DNA of 64,000 nucleotides from Glaciecola flavus (GCF_042646125.1 NZ_JBHRSW010000004.1:124001-188000), one strand, 5' to 3'; positions 44,615 to 54,470 are shown, counted from the stretch's first letter. The notes: generated from the sequence alone by a model not told the origin. Numbers and translations are program-made.

Positions 44615-45160
44615 TTACTTTTCGTCGGAGACAAAGCTACCGTTTATCGGGTAACTCTCTTTCATATTTCGGTAGTAACGAATGCCCATCAACATCGAAG
44701 CCAAAGGGGGGCGCGCAAACGGCACATTTGATACATCAATCATTTGCAGTTGACCGTTTTCATTAACAACAAAAAGTCCTGGCTCGGCAAAAGGCCGGTC
44801 AGCTCCCATACCTAAACGAGGGGAAGATACATACAAACCAAGCGTCCGCATTTGCTGAATACTTAAGTCGTAAGCCACATCAAATTTGGGTTCGACTTCT
44901 GCAAGTTGTGCTTTCGCTTTTTCGAGCGAGTCTCCCGATACGGCGACAACATCAACACCAAGCGCATTAAACTCAGGTAAAAGTGCATTTAAGTCTTTTA
45001 AGTAATTAGTGCATAAAGGGCAGTGTTTGCCTCGATAAACAACGATCAACTTCCAATCAAAACCATCCCCTGATTTTGCTAAATCTGTTTCTAAACCATC
45101 GATCGTTTTAACCAAGACGGATGGAAATGTTTCACCCGCCTGTAAAATTTTTACACTCAT
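44615..45160 (-). CDS. Peroxiredoxin-like (AhpC/TSA, redoxin) protein
   Basis: About 181 residues with a thioredoxin-like fold. In place of the usual TPVC motif the active-site region reads KHCPLCTNYL (a CxxC pair), following WKLIVVYRG. This suggests a thiol oxidoreductase or two-Cys variant. ATG at 45160 with AAGGTG upstream; the frame to 45187 is not used. Co-directional with the OYE gene 35 bp downstream and divergent from the TetR regulator. The pairing suggests peroxide or electrophile detoxification. Confidence 0.88.
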   Translation of the reverse strand: MSVKILQAGETFPSVLVKTIDGLETDLAKSGDGFDWKLIVVYRGKHCPLCTNYLKDLNALLPEFNALGVDVVAVSGDSLEKAKAQLAEVEPKFDVAYDLSIQQMRTLGLYVSSPRLGMGADRPFAEPGLFVVNENGQLQMIDVSNVPFARPPLASMLMGIRYYRNMKESYPINGSFVSDEK

Positions 45161-45241
45161 AAAATTCACCTTTAAATTATGTATCAATCAATATATAATT
45201 CATAGTAATAATGAAACTAAGTGTATGTCAAGGATTATATA

Positions 45242-45850
45242 TTGAACGATACAAAAAAAATCGGAAGGCCTAGAAATTTTGATGCCGACGAAGCACTTTT
45301 AGCGGCAATGCAAGTGTTTTGGAGTAAGGGATATGATGGGGCTTCACTAAAAGATCTCACCCGAGCCATGGGAATAAGTGGGCCAAGTATGTATGCCGCT
45401 TTTGGCGACAAACGCGAACTCTATTTGAAGACCATAGACCGCTATTCTGATGTTAACGGCTGTGCGCCAATTATTGCATTTGAATCAGAACCTAACTTAA
45501 GGCAAGCGGTGCGTGGATTTTTTGAAGCCGTCATTAATTACTCAACCGACCATGAAAACGGCATGCGGGGCTGTTTTCTAGCATCATGTGCAGCAACAAA
45601 TGTGGGTGAAATTGAGGGTGTCGAAGCGCGAATGGTGAACGCCATCAATGAAACAGATACACGACTAGCTAAACGCTTCGATGCAGAAAAAGCAAAAGGA
45701 AACTTACCCGCCGACTTCCCTTCTTTGGCGCGCGCAAGACTGATGTTCGACATGCGGCAAGGTTACGTATTTAGAAGCCGCGCAGGATGGAAAGCGAATG
45801 AATTGTTAGAGGATATAGAACACAGGATCGACATGATAGTTAGTGCATAA
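45242..45850 (+). CDS. TetR family transcriptional regulator
   Basis: About 202 residues. The N-terminal HTH is clear (EALLAAMQVFWSKGYDGASL, LTRAMGISGPSMYAAFGDKR), followed by a helical ligand domain. TTG at 45242 with AAGGA seven bases upstream is preferred over the GTG at 45221. It is divergent from the peroxiredoxin/OYE pair across an 81-bp AT-rich region where repression of both directions is likely. Two Cys in GMRGCFLASCAA of the ligand domain could be a thiol sensor, but this is inference. Confidence 0.92.
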   Translation: MNDTKKIGRPRNFDADEALLAAMQVFWSKGYDGASLKDLTRAMGISGPSMYAAFGDKRELYLKTIDRYSDVNGCAPIIAFESEPNLRQAVRGFFEAVINYSTDHENGMRGCFLASCAATNVGEIEGVEARMVNAINETDTRLAKRFDAEKAKGNLPADFPSLARARLMFDMRQGYVFRSRAGWKANELLEDIEHRIDMIVSA

Positions 45851-45907
45851 TGTTTACAATCGCGATAAAATACGCAGCTATTTTAGATATATTGATTTTT
45901 GTATTTT

Positions 45908-47335
45908 ATGAGTAAAAAGCTATTTATAAAAACGTGGGGCTGCCAGATGAACGAGTATGACTCGGACAAAATGGCCGATTTGCTCGACGCTACCCACGGT
46001 TATTCAATGGCTGAAGAAGCAGAAAACGCTGATGTTATCTTGCTAAATACTTGCTCTATTCGCGAAAAAGCTCAAGAAAAAGTATTCCATCAGCTTGGTC
46101 GTTGGAAAAACCTGAAACAATCCAATCCAGATTTGATTATTGGCGTAGGTGGCTGTGTTGCTTCACAGGAAGGGGATGAAATCAGAAAACGCGCGCCTTA
46201 CGTAGATATCGTGTTTGGTCCGCAAACACTGCATCGCTTGCCTGAAATGATTCAGCAAATCAAAGGCGGCGAATCATCTGTTGTAGATGTCAGTTTCCCT
46301 GAAATTGAAAAATTTGACAGGCTGCCAGAGCCGCGTGCCGACGGTCCAACTGCCTTCGTTTCTATCATGGAAGGCTGCTCAAAATACTGTACGTTTTGTG
46401 TTGTACCCTATACACGAGGGGAAGAAGTTAGCCGTCCAGTCGATGATGTTATATTAGAGATCGCACAATTGGCCTCTCAAGGCGTCAGAGAAGTCAATTT
46501 ACTTGGGCAAAACGTTAACGCTTATCGTGGTGAACAGCACGATGGCAGCATTTGTCGTTTTGCAGAACTACTTGAACTCGTTGCATCTATAGATGGCATT
46601 GATCGTATTCGTTACACCACCTCTCACCCAGTAGAATTTACAGATGATATTATTGAAGCCTACAAAAACATACCAGAGTTAGTGGATCATCTACATTTGC
46701 CTGTACAAAGTGGCTCAGACCGTATACTCAACTTGATGAAACGCGGACATACCGCTATCGAATACAAAAGTACAATACGCAAGCTGAAAAAAGTTCGCCC
46801 GAACTTGTGCATGTCTTCCGATTTTATTATTGGCTTCCCAGGCGAAACAAATGAAGACTTCGAAGCAACAATGGATCTAATTAACTACGTTGGTTACGAT
46901 CTAAGTTTTAGCTTTATCTACTCTGCTCGTCCAGGTACGCCCGCTGCTGACGCCGTGGATGATGTCTCTGAAGACACCAAAAAACAGCGTTTGCAGATAT
47001 TGCAACAACGTATCAATCAAAATGCACAGCAAATTGCTCGAAATATGCTAGGGACTGTGCAACGCGTACTCGTCGAAGGGCCGTCTAAAAAAGACCCTCA
47101 GGAACTTACCGGCCGCACAGAAAATAATCGCGTCGTCAATTTTGTCGGAGCGCCAGATATGGTCGGTGAATTCGTTGATATTGAAATTAGCCACGTGTAT
47201 GCTAATTCCTTACGTGGAGAGCTTATTAGACGTGAAAATGAGATGGGCTTGAGAATAGCGCGCTCTCCAGAGAGTATTCTCGCCAGTCAACCGACTCCTG
47301 ACAAGCATGGCGTCATCCAAGTTATGCCAGCATAA
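45908..47335 (+). CDS. miaB: tRNA-2-methylthio-N6-dimethylallyladenosine synthase MiaB
   Basis: A 475-residue radical-SAM methylthiotransferase that makes ms2i6A37 in tRNA. The UPF0004 domain has the three auxiliary-cluster Cys (KTWGCQMNEYDS, NTCSIREKA, VGGCVASQEG). The radical-SAM cluster is C157-x3-C161-x2-C164 in CSKYCTFC, the same numbering as E. coli, and a C-terminal TRAM domain follows. First gene of the conserved miaB-phoH-ybeY-corC-lnt run. The ATG at 45908 gives the family length; a TTG at 45899 is ignored. No obvious ribosome site. Confidence 0.97.
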   Translation: MSKKLFIKTWGCQMNEYDSDKMADLLDATHGYSMAEEAENADVILLNTCSIREKAQEKVFHQLGRWKNLKQSNPDLIIGVGGCVASQEGDEIRKRAPYVDIVFGPQTLHRLPEMIQQIKGGESSVVDVSFPEIEKFDRLPEPRADGPTAFVSIMEGCSKYCTFCVVPYTRGEEVSRPVDDVILEIAQLASQGVREVNLLGQNVNAYRGEQHDGSICRFAELLELVASIDGIDRIRYTTSHPVEFTDDIIEAYKNIPELVDHLHLPVQSGSDRILNLMKRGHTAIEYKSTIRKLKKVRPNLCMSSDFIIGFPGETNEDFEATMDLINYVGYDLSFSFIYSARPGTPAADAVDDVSEDTKKQRLQILQQRINQNAQQIARNMLGTVQRVLVEGPSKKDPQELTGRTENNRVVNFVGAPDMVGEFVDIEISHVYANSLRGELIRRENEMGLRIARSPESILASQPTPDKHGVIQVMPA

Positions 47336-47350
47336 AGAAAAGGAAGTAAT

Positions 47351-48382
47351 TTGAGTACTGTAGTAACCAATCAATTAGTATTAGAGCCATCGGACAACAA
47401 ACGATTAGCAAGCTTATGTGGACCATTCGACGACAACATTAAACAAATTGAACGTCGTTTAGGGGTTGAAATCACCTACCGCGCAAATGAATTCAGTGTA
47501 CTTGGTGACCCTTTGCAAGCTAACGGAGCAAGCGAGTTACTCAAATTATTGTATATAGAAACACAGCCTGTCAAAGGCAGTGTACCTGAGCTCGATCCCA
47601 ATCAAGTTCATCTAGCCATTCAAGAAGCGAAATGCCTTGAGCGCGCTGAAGCCGGCGATTACGCAAAAGAAGTTCAGATAAAAACGAAGCGCGGTGTCAT
47701 TAAACCAAGAAACCCCAACCAGTCTAGATATGTGGCCAATGTACTCAACCACGATATCACCTTTGGTGTCGGCCCAGCGGGTACCGGTAAGACATATTTA
47801 GCGGTCGCCTGTGCTGTCGACGCTTTGGAAAAACAAGAAATTCGTCGTATTTTACTTACCCGCCCTGCCGTTGAAGCGGGTGAAAAGCTGGGCTTTTTAC
47901 CGGGTGACTTATCACAAAAGGTCGATCCCTATTTACGTCCTTTGTACGATGCCTTGTTCGAAATGTTAGGCTTTGAAAAAGTCGAAAAACTGATCGAAAG
48001 AAACGTAATCGAAGTCGCTCCCCTCGCCTATATGCGTGGCCGCACTCTGAACGACGCATTTATCATTCTGGATGAGTCTCAAAATACCACCATTGAACAG
48101 ATGAAAATGTTTTTAACGCGTATCGGGTTTAATTCAAAAGCGGTGATAACCGGTGATATTACACAAATTGACTTGCCGAGAGGTGCGCGCTCAGGTCTTC
48201 GCCACGCGATTGATGTACTCAGTAGCGTGAATGATATTTCTTTTAACTTTTTTACTGCCAGTGACGTTGTCAGGCATCCGGTTGTCGCGCGCATTGTTCA
48301 AGCTTATGAAGACTATGAAAGTGAGCAAGAGGCAATAAAGTTAGCTAAGCGGAATGAGCAAGGTGGAAACCAAACGCAATGA
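47351..48382 (+). CDS. ybeZ: PhoH family ATPase (YbeZ/PhoL)
   Basis: A 343-residue P-loop ATPase with a degenerate KH-like N-terminal region and the PhoH domain: Walker A GPAGTGKTYLAVA (about 138-150), DEIxxLTRPAVEAGEKLGFLPG, and Walker B FIILDESQN. Family members are RNA-linked ATPases, and the gene is nearly always beside ybeY. TTG start at 47351 with AAGGA upstream. It overlaps ybeY by four bases, so the two are translated together. Confidence 0.95.
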   Translation: MSTVVTNQLVLEPSDNKRLASLCGPFDDNIKQIERRLGVEITYRANEFSVLGDPLQANGASELLKLLYIETQPVKGSVPELDPNQVHLAIQEAKCLERAEAGDYAKEVQIKTKRGVIKPRNPNQSRYVANVLNHDITFGVGPAGTGKTYLAVACAVDALEKQEIRRILLTRPAVEAGEKLGFLPGDLSQKVDPYLRPLYDALFEMLGFEKVEKLIERNVIEVAPLAYMRGRTLNDAFIILDESQNTTIEQMKMFLTRIGFNSKAVITGDITQIDLPRGARSGLRHAIDVLSSVNDISFNFFTASDVVRHPVVARIVQAYEDYESEQEAIKLAKRNEQGGNQTQ

Positions 48383-48870
48383 ACAAACAAACACACGTGT
48401 TTGTTGATCTGCAAATAGCGGATGATCTTGACAAAGCGCATCCCTTTTTTACTCAGTTTGCATGCTCAGATATTACGCCATGGTTTGAACTAGCATTAAA
48501 ACAGCTTGATCACAAACAAGCTGTTGAATGTACCGTGCGAATCGTATCAAAAAAAGAATCACAAAGCCTAAATTCGCAATATCGACAAAAAGATAAACCA
48601 ACCAACGTTCTATCTTTTCCCTCAGATATTCCTGACTTCGTTGAATCGTCATATATTGGTGATATGCTGATATGTATAGATATCGTATGCGAAGAAGCCC
48701 AAGCGCAAAATAAGTCGATACGCGCACATTTTATCCACATGTGCATTCACGGACTCTTGCATTTGCTAGGTTATGACCATATTGAAGACAACGATGCTGA
48801 AGAAATGGAAGCTTTAGAGCGCGCCATTTTACAAAAATTAGGTGTTGACGACCCCTACGATGTTCAGTAA
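48379..48870 (+). CDS. ybeY: rRNA maturation endoribonuclease YbeY
   Basis: A 163-residue zinc endoribonuclease for 16S rRNA 3'-end maturation and ribosome quality control. The metal triad is in HMCIHGLLHLLGYDH (H-x3-H-x5-H). The substrate-side motif KPTNVLSFPSD is present. ATGA overlap with phoH. Followed by corC after 84 bp. Confidence 0.96.
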   Translation: MNKQTHVFVDLQIADDLDKAHPFFTQFACSDITPWFELALKQLDHKQAVECTVRIVSKKESQSLNSQYRQKDKPTNVLSFPSDIPDFVESSYIGDMLICIDIVCEEAQAQNKSIRAHFIHMCIHGLLHLLGYDHIEDNDAEEMEALERAILQKLGVDDPYDVQ

Positions 48871-48954
48871 ATATTGCGTGTAGGCGACACTAAAACAGAT
48901 TAACTATTAGTCGGCGAGATTTTTTAAGCCATACACTATCAACAGTGACAGGAA

Positions 48955-49815
48955 ATGAGCGAAGATAACCCCTACTCTAGCAACGGTTCAGCTAACAAAG
49001 GTTGGCTTGAGAAACTACTCAACAACTTTAAAGGTGAACCGCAAAATAAAGAAGAATTATCAGAAGTCATTTCTGATGCTGAGCAACGTGATCTGATTGA
49101 CCCTCAAACAAAAGAGATGATCGAAGGGGTAATGGAGGTCAGCGAAATGCGAGTGAGGGACATCATGATCCCCCGCGCGCAAATGATCACCATTGATGTA
49201 GAGCAAGGGATAGACGAATTCGTCCCTACCATGATCCAATCCTCGCATTCACGTTTTCCTGTTATAAATGAAGACAAAGATCATATAGAAGGCATATTGC
49301 TCGCCAAAGACCTACTCTATTACGCGTTTAATCAAGACAAAGACTTTTCTTTAAAGTCACTGCTTCGAGAAGCCATTATCGTGCCCGAGAGCAAGCGTCT
49401 TGACGCGTTGTTAAAAGAGTTTCGTCAACAGCGTTACCATATGGCGATAGTCGTTGATGAATACGGTGGTGTGTCGGGTCTGGTTACCATAGAAGATATT
49501 CTTGAGCTCATCGTCGGTGAGATTGAGGATGAATACGACGAAGAAGCCAATGAAAATGACAATATTCGCCCTCTAAACAAATCCACCTACTCCGTGAAAG
49601 CACTGACGCCGGTAGACGACTTCAATACTTTTTTTGAAACCAGTTACAACGAGGAAGAATCCGATACGATTGGCGGAGTCATACTGAGAGCTTTCGGTCA
49701 CATGCCTAAAACTGGCGAAAAAGTGGATATTGACAATATTCAATTTGAAGTCACTAACTCCGACAAACGTCGTCTTTTACAACTAAAAGTGTACATTCCA
49801 GAATTGGAGAAATAG
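48955..49815 (+). CDS. corC: CorC/YbeX CBS-domain transporter accessory protein
   Basis: A 286-residue cytoplasmic protein with paired CBS domains (about 65-200: VSEMRVRDIMIPRAQMITID, RYHMAIVVDEYGGVSGLVTI, EDILELIVGEIEDEYDEE) and a C-terminal CorC_HlyC domain (about 205-285). It is linked with magnesium/cobalt homeostasis and ribosome metabolism in enteric bacteria. AGGAA precedes the ATG. Its stop overlaps the ribosome-site region of lnt. Confidence 0.95.
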   Translation: MSEDNPYSSNGSANKGWLEKLLNNFKGEPQNKEELSEVISDAEQRDLIDPQTKEMIEGVMEVSEMRVRDIMIPRAQMITIDVEQGIDEFVPTMIQSSHSRFPVINEDKDHIEGILLAKDLLYYAFNQDKDFSLKSLLREAIIVPESKRLDALLKEFRQQRYHMAIVVDEYGGVSGLVTIEDILELIVGEIEDEYDEEANENDNIRPLNKSTYSVKALTPVDDFNTFFETSYNEEESDTIGGVILRAFGHMPKTGEKVDIDNIQFEVTNSDKRRLLQLKVYIPELEK

Positions 49816-49816
49816 C

Positions 49817-51331
49817 CTGAACACTTTTGCTGTAAACGCTATTGCTACGCTATTAGGTGCATCACTCACATTTGCCTTTGCACCTTTTGGTCAGTGGTAT
49901 TTGGTGTACATTTGTTTGCCACTAGGGCTATACCTTTTACATCAATATTCGAGTAAACCTGTACAAACTGCTTGGTGGTTTGGCTTGGGGTATTTTGGTG
50001 CGGGTATCTCATGGGTGCATGTCAGTATTGCTACTTTTGGCGGGCTGCCCCTCGTTGTATCCTTGTTTTTGATGCTCTTACTTTGTGGCTATTTAGCTCT
50101 TTTCCCCGCCATTTGTGTGGCAATATTGTCTAGGTTTTTCACCTTTGCTTTGTGGCCTTTAGCTATCCCTTTGGTTTGGTTAGTCACCGAATGGGTGCGA
50201 GCGCACTTTCTGACAGGCTTTCCTTGGTTATCCATCGCTTATAGTCAAATCGACTCGCCTCTGTCGGGTATGCTACCCGTTATTGGGGAAATCGGTGTCA
50301 GTGCCCTTGTCCTATGCATAAGTGCTTCTATTGCTGTCGGTATAGCGCATAAAAAATGGCTACCTCCCGTTTTATTGTCACTATTATTGTTTACGCTGGG
50401 CTGGACAACAAAGTCAATAAATTGGGTAACAGAAAGCAACGAAAAAATAAGCGTAGCCCTCGTTCAAGGCAATATTGAGCAATCAATACGTTGGCAGCCT
50501 GAACAAGATATTCCTACAATCGAAAAATATAAACGCCTCAGCGAGACACATTGGTCGAGTGACATTGTCATCTGGCCAGAAGCGGCTATTCCAGTGCTTG
50601 AGTCAATGCCGCTTGCGCTTGAAACACTGCGTTCTTTGGATGAGCTCGCCACGAGCCATAACACAGCTCTGATTACCGGCTCCGTTGACTATCAAGGCCG
50701 TACCCAAGAGGCCTATAATAATTTGCTTGCTCTAGGCATGGATATTAAGGGCAAAAACACAATACCTTATTCGTACAGGCACGAAAATAGGTTTTCCAAG
50801 CATCATCTATTGCCTATTGGCGAATTTGTGCCATTCGAATCCTTATTGAGACCACTCGCCCCAATTTTTGATCTACCCATGTCCTCATTCAATCGCGGTG
50901 ATTTTGAACAAGAAAATTTACTCGCAAATGGCTATCATCTAGTGCCAGCCATTTGCTACGAAATCGCGTTTCCCAAGCAAGTAAAGGCAAACATTAAAGT
51001 ACATTCAGATCTATTGGTGACCGTCAGTAATGATGCTTGGTTTGGAGATTCTCATGGTCCTCATCAGCACCTTGAAATCGCGAGGATGCGAGCCATCGAA
51101 TTCGCCCTTCCGATTGTTAGAGCGACCAATACTGGCGTGACGGCAGCATTTGATCACAGAGGTGACAACTTAGGTCAACTTGATCAATTTGTTGATGATG
51201 TTCTCAATGTCAATATTGCCCTAGTTGAGGGACGCACACCCTACTTTGTTTTCGGGGATATTCCCATTTATTTGCTCAGTACTGTTTTATTTGTCATCGC
51301 TTGCTTTGTATCGACGCGTTCAAAAGCGTGA
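49817..51331 (+). CDS. lnt: Apolipoprotein N-acyltransferase Lnt
   Basis: An integral-membrane enzyme that N-acylates lipoproteins, the last step before LolCDE export. The N-terminus has about six transmembrane segments. The periplasmic nitrilase-like domain holds the Glu-Lys-Cys triad in IVIWPEAAIP, RFSKHHLLPIGEFVPFE and PAICYEIAFP. The first ATG/GTG/TTG in frame is TTG 49901, but that loses the conserved GASLTFAFAPFGQW segment. Upstream, the only sensible start is CTG 49817 with GGAG seven bases before it, right after the corC stop, giving 504 aa, the usual Lnt length. The CTG start is inferred. Confidence 0.9.
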   Translation: MNTFAVNAIATLLGASLTFAFAPFGQWYLVYICLPLGLYLLHQYSSKPVQTAWWFGLGYFGAGISWVHVSIATFGGLPLVVSLFLMLLLCGYLALFPAICVAILSRFFTFALWPLAIPLVWLVTEWVRAHFLTGFPWLSIAYSQIDSPLSGMLPVIGEIGVSALVLCISASIAVGIAHKKWLPPVLLSLLLFTLGWTTKSINWVTESNEKISVALVQGNIEQSIRWQPEQDIPTIEKYKRLSETHWSSDIVIWPEAAIPVLESMPLALETLRSLDELATSHNTALITGSVDYQGRTQEAYNNLLALGMDIKGKNTIPYSYRHENRFSKHHLLPIGEFVPFESLLRPLAPIFDLPMSSFNRGDFEQENLLANGYHLVPAICYEIAFPKQVKANIKVHSDLLVTVSNDAWFGDSHGPHQHLEIARMRAIEFALPIVRATNTGVTAAFDHRGDNLGQLDQFVDDVLNVNIALVEGRTPYFVFGDIPIYLLSTVLFVIACFVSTRSKA

Positions 51332-51483
51332 AAGAAGATAAAAGCATAGCCTGAAAAAATCATGCTTACAAATGAACTAAGTTTCAAATAGTTCGTATTA
51401 TTCGAAGTTCATATATCAATTAATCGACTTTTCTTGAATAAACACAGGGCTTATAAAGATAGTTCGAATACGATGGAGATTTT

Positions 51484-52686
51484 ATGGTAGACAGTATTAA
51501 ACGACTATTTAAGCATGATGCGGCGGGCGGTGTCCTCTTGGTCATTGCAGCAGCCCTTGCGATGATAATGGCAAATACACCATTAAACAGTTTATACGGA
51601 GATTTTTTAAACACAACAGTCACATTCAAATTTGGTGGGTTTGAGATAAATAAACCACTCTTGCTGTGGGTAAACGATGGCCTAATGGCAATCTTTTTCT
51701 TCTTGGTTGGTTTGGAAGTAAAGCGAGAAATTCTCGAAGGCCATTTGCAATCAAAAGAACAAATTATGCTCCCCGCCATTGGTGCTGTTGCGGGTATCGC
51801 GGTTCCCGCACTTATCTATGTAGCGTTTAATATTGACGAACCAATTGGTATCGATGGATGGGCAATTCCAGCTGCAACCGATATCGCTTTCGCCTTAGGG
51901 GTTTTTAGCCTTTTTGGTCGTATGCTCCCCATTACATTGAAGCTATTTTTGCTATCCGTCGCAATATTTGACGATATCGGCGCTATCATTATAATCGCCT
52001 TGTTTTATTCAGCCGAACTGAGCACAACGTCACTTGTCGTCGGTGCATTAGGATTATGCATCCTGTTTGTATTTAACCGCTTACAACTGAAATCAAGCGG
52101 TGTTTACCTACTGGTCGGCGTAGTGATCTGGGCTGCTGTGTTAAAATCGGGTGTGCATGCTACCTTGGCAGGCTTTGCTATCGCACTGTTTATCCCGTTA
52201 AATGGCAAAAACAGAAGCGGCCAACGAATGCTGGGGCATTTAGAGCACATGTTACACCCATGGGTATCTTTTTTAATATTACCCATTTTTGCCTTTGCAA
52301 ATGCGGGTGTCACACTCATTGGTACAACATCAGAGCAAATTTTTAATCCTATTGTTATTGGCGTGATGGTGGGGCTCTTTGTTGGTAAGCAAGTAGGCAT
52401 ATTTGGTGCGTGTTACCTTGCCGTCAAGTCAGGACTGGCAAGACTGCCAGAAGGTGTGACCTTACAGCAACTATACGGTGCTTCCATATTGTGTGGTATC
52501 GGTTTTACAATGAGTTTATTTATCGGTAGCTTGGCATTTGAAACAGTCAGTGTAGACTACTTAAACAGTGTTAAGGTGGGTGTACTAGCTGGTTCGATAT
52601 TATCCGCTATCCTCGGGGGGATAGTGATATCGCGCTCCGCCAAAAAAAGTATACCGGAGAGCGCCGGCGCGTCTCAACACGCGTAA
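51484..52686 (+). CDS. nhaA: Na+/H+ antiporter NhaA
   Basis: A 400-residue antiporter with about 12 helices. The paired aspartates that bind sodium are in VAIFDDIGAIIIIALF, and ATDIAFALGVFSL and FVGKQVGIFGACYLAVKSG are the other family marks. It extrudes Na+ (or Li+) using the proton gradient and suits a marine habitat. Upstream (51388-51395 and 51459-51466) ATAGTTCG occurs twice as a direct repeat flanking the likely promoter and may be regulatory. A strong terminator follows. Confidence 0.97.
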   Translation: MVDSIKRLFKHDAAGGVLLVIAAALAMIMANTPLNSLYGDFLNTTVTFKFGGFEINKPLLLWVNDGLMAIFFFLVGLEVKREILEGHLQSKEQIMLPAIGAVAGIAVPALIYVAFNIDEPIGIDGWAIPAATDIAFALGVFSLFGRMLPITLKLFLLSVAIFDDIGAIIIIALFYSAELSTTSLVVGALGLCILFVFNRLQLKSSGVYLLVGVVIWAAVLKSGVHATLAGFAIALFIPLNGKNRSGQRMLGHLEHMLHPWVSFLILPIFAFANAGVTLIGTTSEQIFNPIVIGVMVGLFVGKQVGIFGACYLAVKSGLARLPEGVTLQQLYGASILCGIGFTMSLFIGSLAFETVSVDYLNSVKVGVLAGSILSAILGGIVISRSAKKSIPESAGASQHA

Positions 52687-52700
52687 ATATCGCTTAACAT

Positions 52701-52728
52701 AAAGGCGCTTTATAAGCGCCTTTTTTTT
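52701..52728 (+). terminator. Rho-independent terminator of nhaA
   Basis: AAAGGCGCTTATAA-type hairpin: AAAGGCGCTT pairs with AAGCGCCTTT around a short AT loop, followed by T8. GC-rich stem and long T-tract make this a strong site. Confidence 0.93.
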
Positions 52729-52790
52729 GAAATTAATATTCGCCTTACCGCTGAACGTAGCGGTTATAATTATAAGTAGAGAGAAGTACA

Positions 52791-54461
52791 TTGCGCATAT
52801 TCAATTTAATTCATACCAAAAACCTGAAAGGCGACCTGATGGGCGGTGTAACAGCAGCCATAGTGTCTTTGCCGCTGGCATTGGCTTTCGGTGTTGCTTC
52901 GGGCGCAGGTGCTGAAGCGGGTTTATACGGCGCAATTATTATTGGCTTGTTTGCCGCTTTGTTTGGCGGTACGCCCACACTTATTTCTGAACCAACGGGG
53001 CCAATGACGGTAATCATGGCTGCGGTCGTCACCTCTATGCTTGCGCAATACCCAGACAAAGGCCTCGCAATGGCCTTTACTGTTGTGATGATTGCAGGCG
53101 CAACACAAATCATTTTTGGCGTACTTCGCTTAGGGAAATATATTACACTTATGCCCTACAGCGTCATTTCAGGTTTTATGTCAGGGATTGGGTGTATACT
53201 TATTATCATGCAGTTTGCACCCGCCGTGGGTGTTGCGGCACCTGCAGGTGGGGTAACAGGTGCCCTGTCCTCACTACCTAACACTATCGCCAACATCAAC
53301 CCAATCGAGGCAGCCATGGCTTTGGCTACCTTGCTACTAATTTTTTTTACACCTCGCAAAATAAAACACTTTGTACCGCCGCAACTCATCGCCTTAGTAC
53401 TCATTTCTGTTGTCGCTGTTTTCTTGTTCAACGACGCCAACATAAAACGCATTGGCGAAATCAACGTTAGCCTGCCTAGCCTCGTATTTCCGACGTTTAC
53501 TTCTACGCAATTACAAACCATGATTCTCGATGGTGTTGTTCTTGGAATGCTCGGCTGTATTGATTCAATGCTAACCTCTGTAATTGCAGACAACCTTACC
53601 CGCAGCGAACACAAATCAGATAAAGAATTAATAGGCCAAGGTGTCGGTAACTTGTTATCTGGTTTATTTGGCGGCCTTCCTGGTGCAGGTGCAACCATGG
53701 GCACAGTTGTTAATATTCAAACAGGTGCGCGTACCGCATTATCGGGGATCACTCGTGTATTAGTGCTTATCGTCGCTGTCTTTGGCGCGTCTAGCTTAAT
53801 ATCCACAATACCCATTGCCGTATTAGCTGGAATTGCAATAAAAGTCGGGATCGACATTCTCGATTGGAGCTTTATTAAGCGAGCGCACAAGGTGTCTAAA
53901 CAAACCAGCTTAATAATGTGTGCAGTGTTATTGTTAACTGTGTTTGTCGACTTAGTGGTCGCAGTTGGCATCGGGGTGTTCATTGCCAACATTATCACGA
54001 TTGAAAAATTGAGCGCCTCGCAAGCCAAGAATATTAAGGCAATCAGTGATGTAGATGGTCGTCTTCCCTTAAATCGTGAAGAACGTCGTTTGTTAAACAG
54101 AGCCAAAGGGCGCGTTTTGTATTTTTACCTAAGTGGCACAATGATATTTGGTGTATCTAAAGCACTTTCGCGTGAAATAGGCTCGTTGGGCGAGCATGAA
54201 GTGGTGATCATTGATTTATCCGATGTTTCCTACTTGGATGACACCATTGCCCTCACGATTGAGAACTTAGTTAAAGATGCACAGCAGAAAGACATGAAAA
54301 TTTTGATGCTTGTCAATAACAAAGAAAAACAACGAAAACTCATGCATATGGGTTTTGAGAACTTGCTGTCAGATGCAGATTTTATTGACGGCAGAAAAGA
54401 AGCCCTTGAGCTAGCTAACCAAAAAATAAATGCAAATGACTCGTTTGCAATGAATATGTAG
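52791..54461 (+). CDS. SulP family inorganic anion transporter with STAS domain
   Basis: A 556-residue transporter: transmembrane core (about 15-420, signatures GAEAGLYGAIIIGLFAALFG, GLPGAGATMGTVVNIQTGAR) and C-terminal STAS domain (about 440-545, VVIIDLSDVSYLDDTIALTI). Substrates in the family are sulfate, bicarbonate, or dicarboxylates; which applies here is unknown. It begins with TTG (52791, GAGAAG upstream) as no ATG fits near. Follows nhaA across a terminator, so probably separately transcribed. It is followed nine bases later by the DUF3010 gene. Confidence 0.94.
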   Translation: MRIFNLIHTKNLKGDLMGGVTAAIVSLPLALAFGVASGAGAEAGLYGAIIIGLFAALFGGTPTLISEPTGPMTVIMAAVVTSMLAQYPDKGLAMAFTVVMIAGATQIIFGVLRLGKYITLMPYSVISGFMSGIGCILIIMQFAPAVGVAAPAGGVTGALSSLPNTIANINPIEAAMALATLLLIFFTPRKIKHFVPPQLIALVLISVVAVFLFNDANIKRIGEINVSLPSLVFPTFTSTQLQTMILDGVVLGMLGCIDSMLTSVIADNLTRSEHKSDKELIGQGVGNLLSGLFGGLPGAGATMGTVVNIQTGARTALSGITRVLVLIVAVFGASSLISTIPIAVLAGIAIKVGIDILDWSFIKRAHKVSKQTSLIMCAVLLLTVFVDLVVAVGIGVFIANIITIEKLSASQAKNIKAISDVDGRLPLNREERRLLNRAKGRVLYFYLSGTMIFGVSKALSREIGSLGEHEVVIIDLSDVSYLDDTIALTIENLVKDAQQKDMKILMLVNNKEKQRKLMHMGFENLLSDADFIDGRKEALELANQKINANDSFAMNM

Positions 54462-54470
54462 GAACAAATT

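Noticed and set aside
51388..51466. ATAGTTCG direct repeats as an NhaR binding site
   Set aside because: No nhaR gene is nearby and two 8-bp repeats are not enough to name a regulator; noted only in the nhaA entry.
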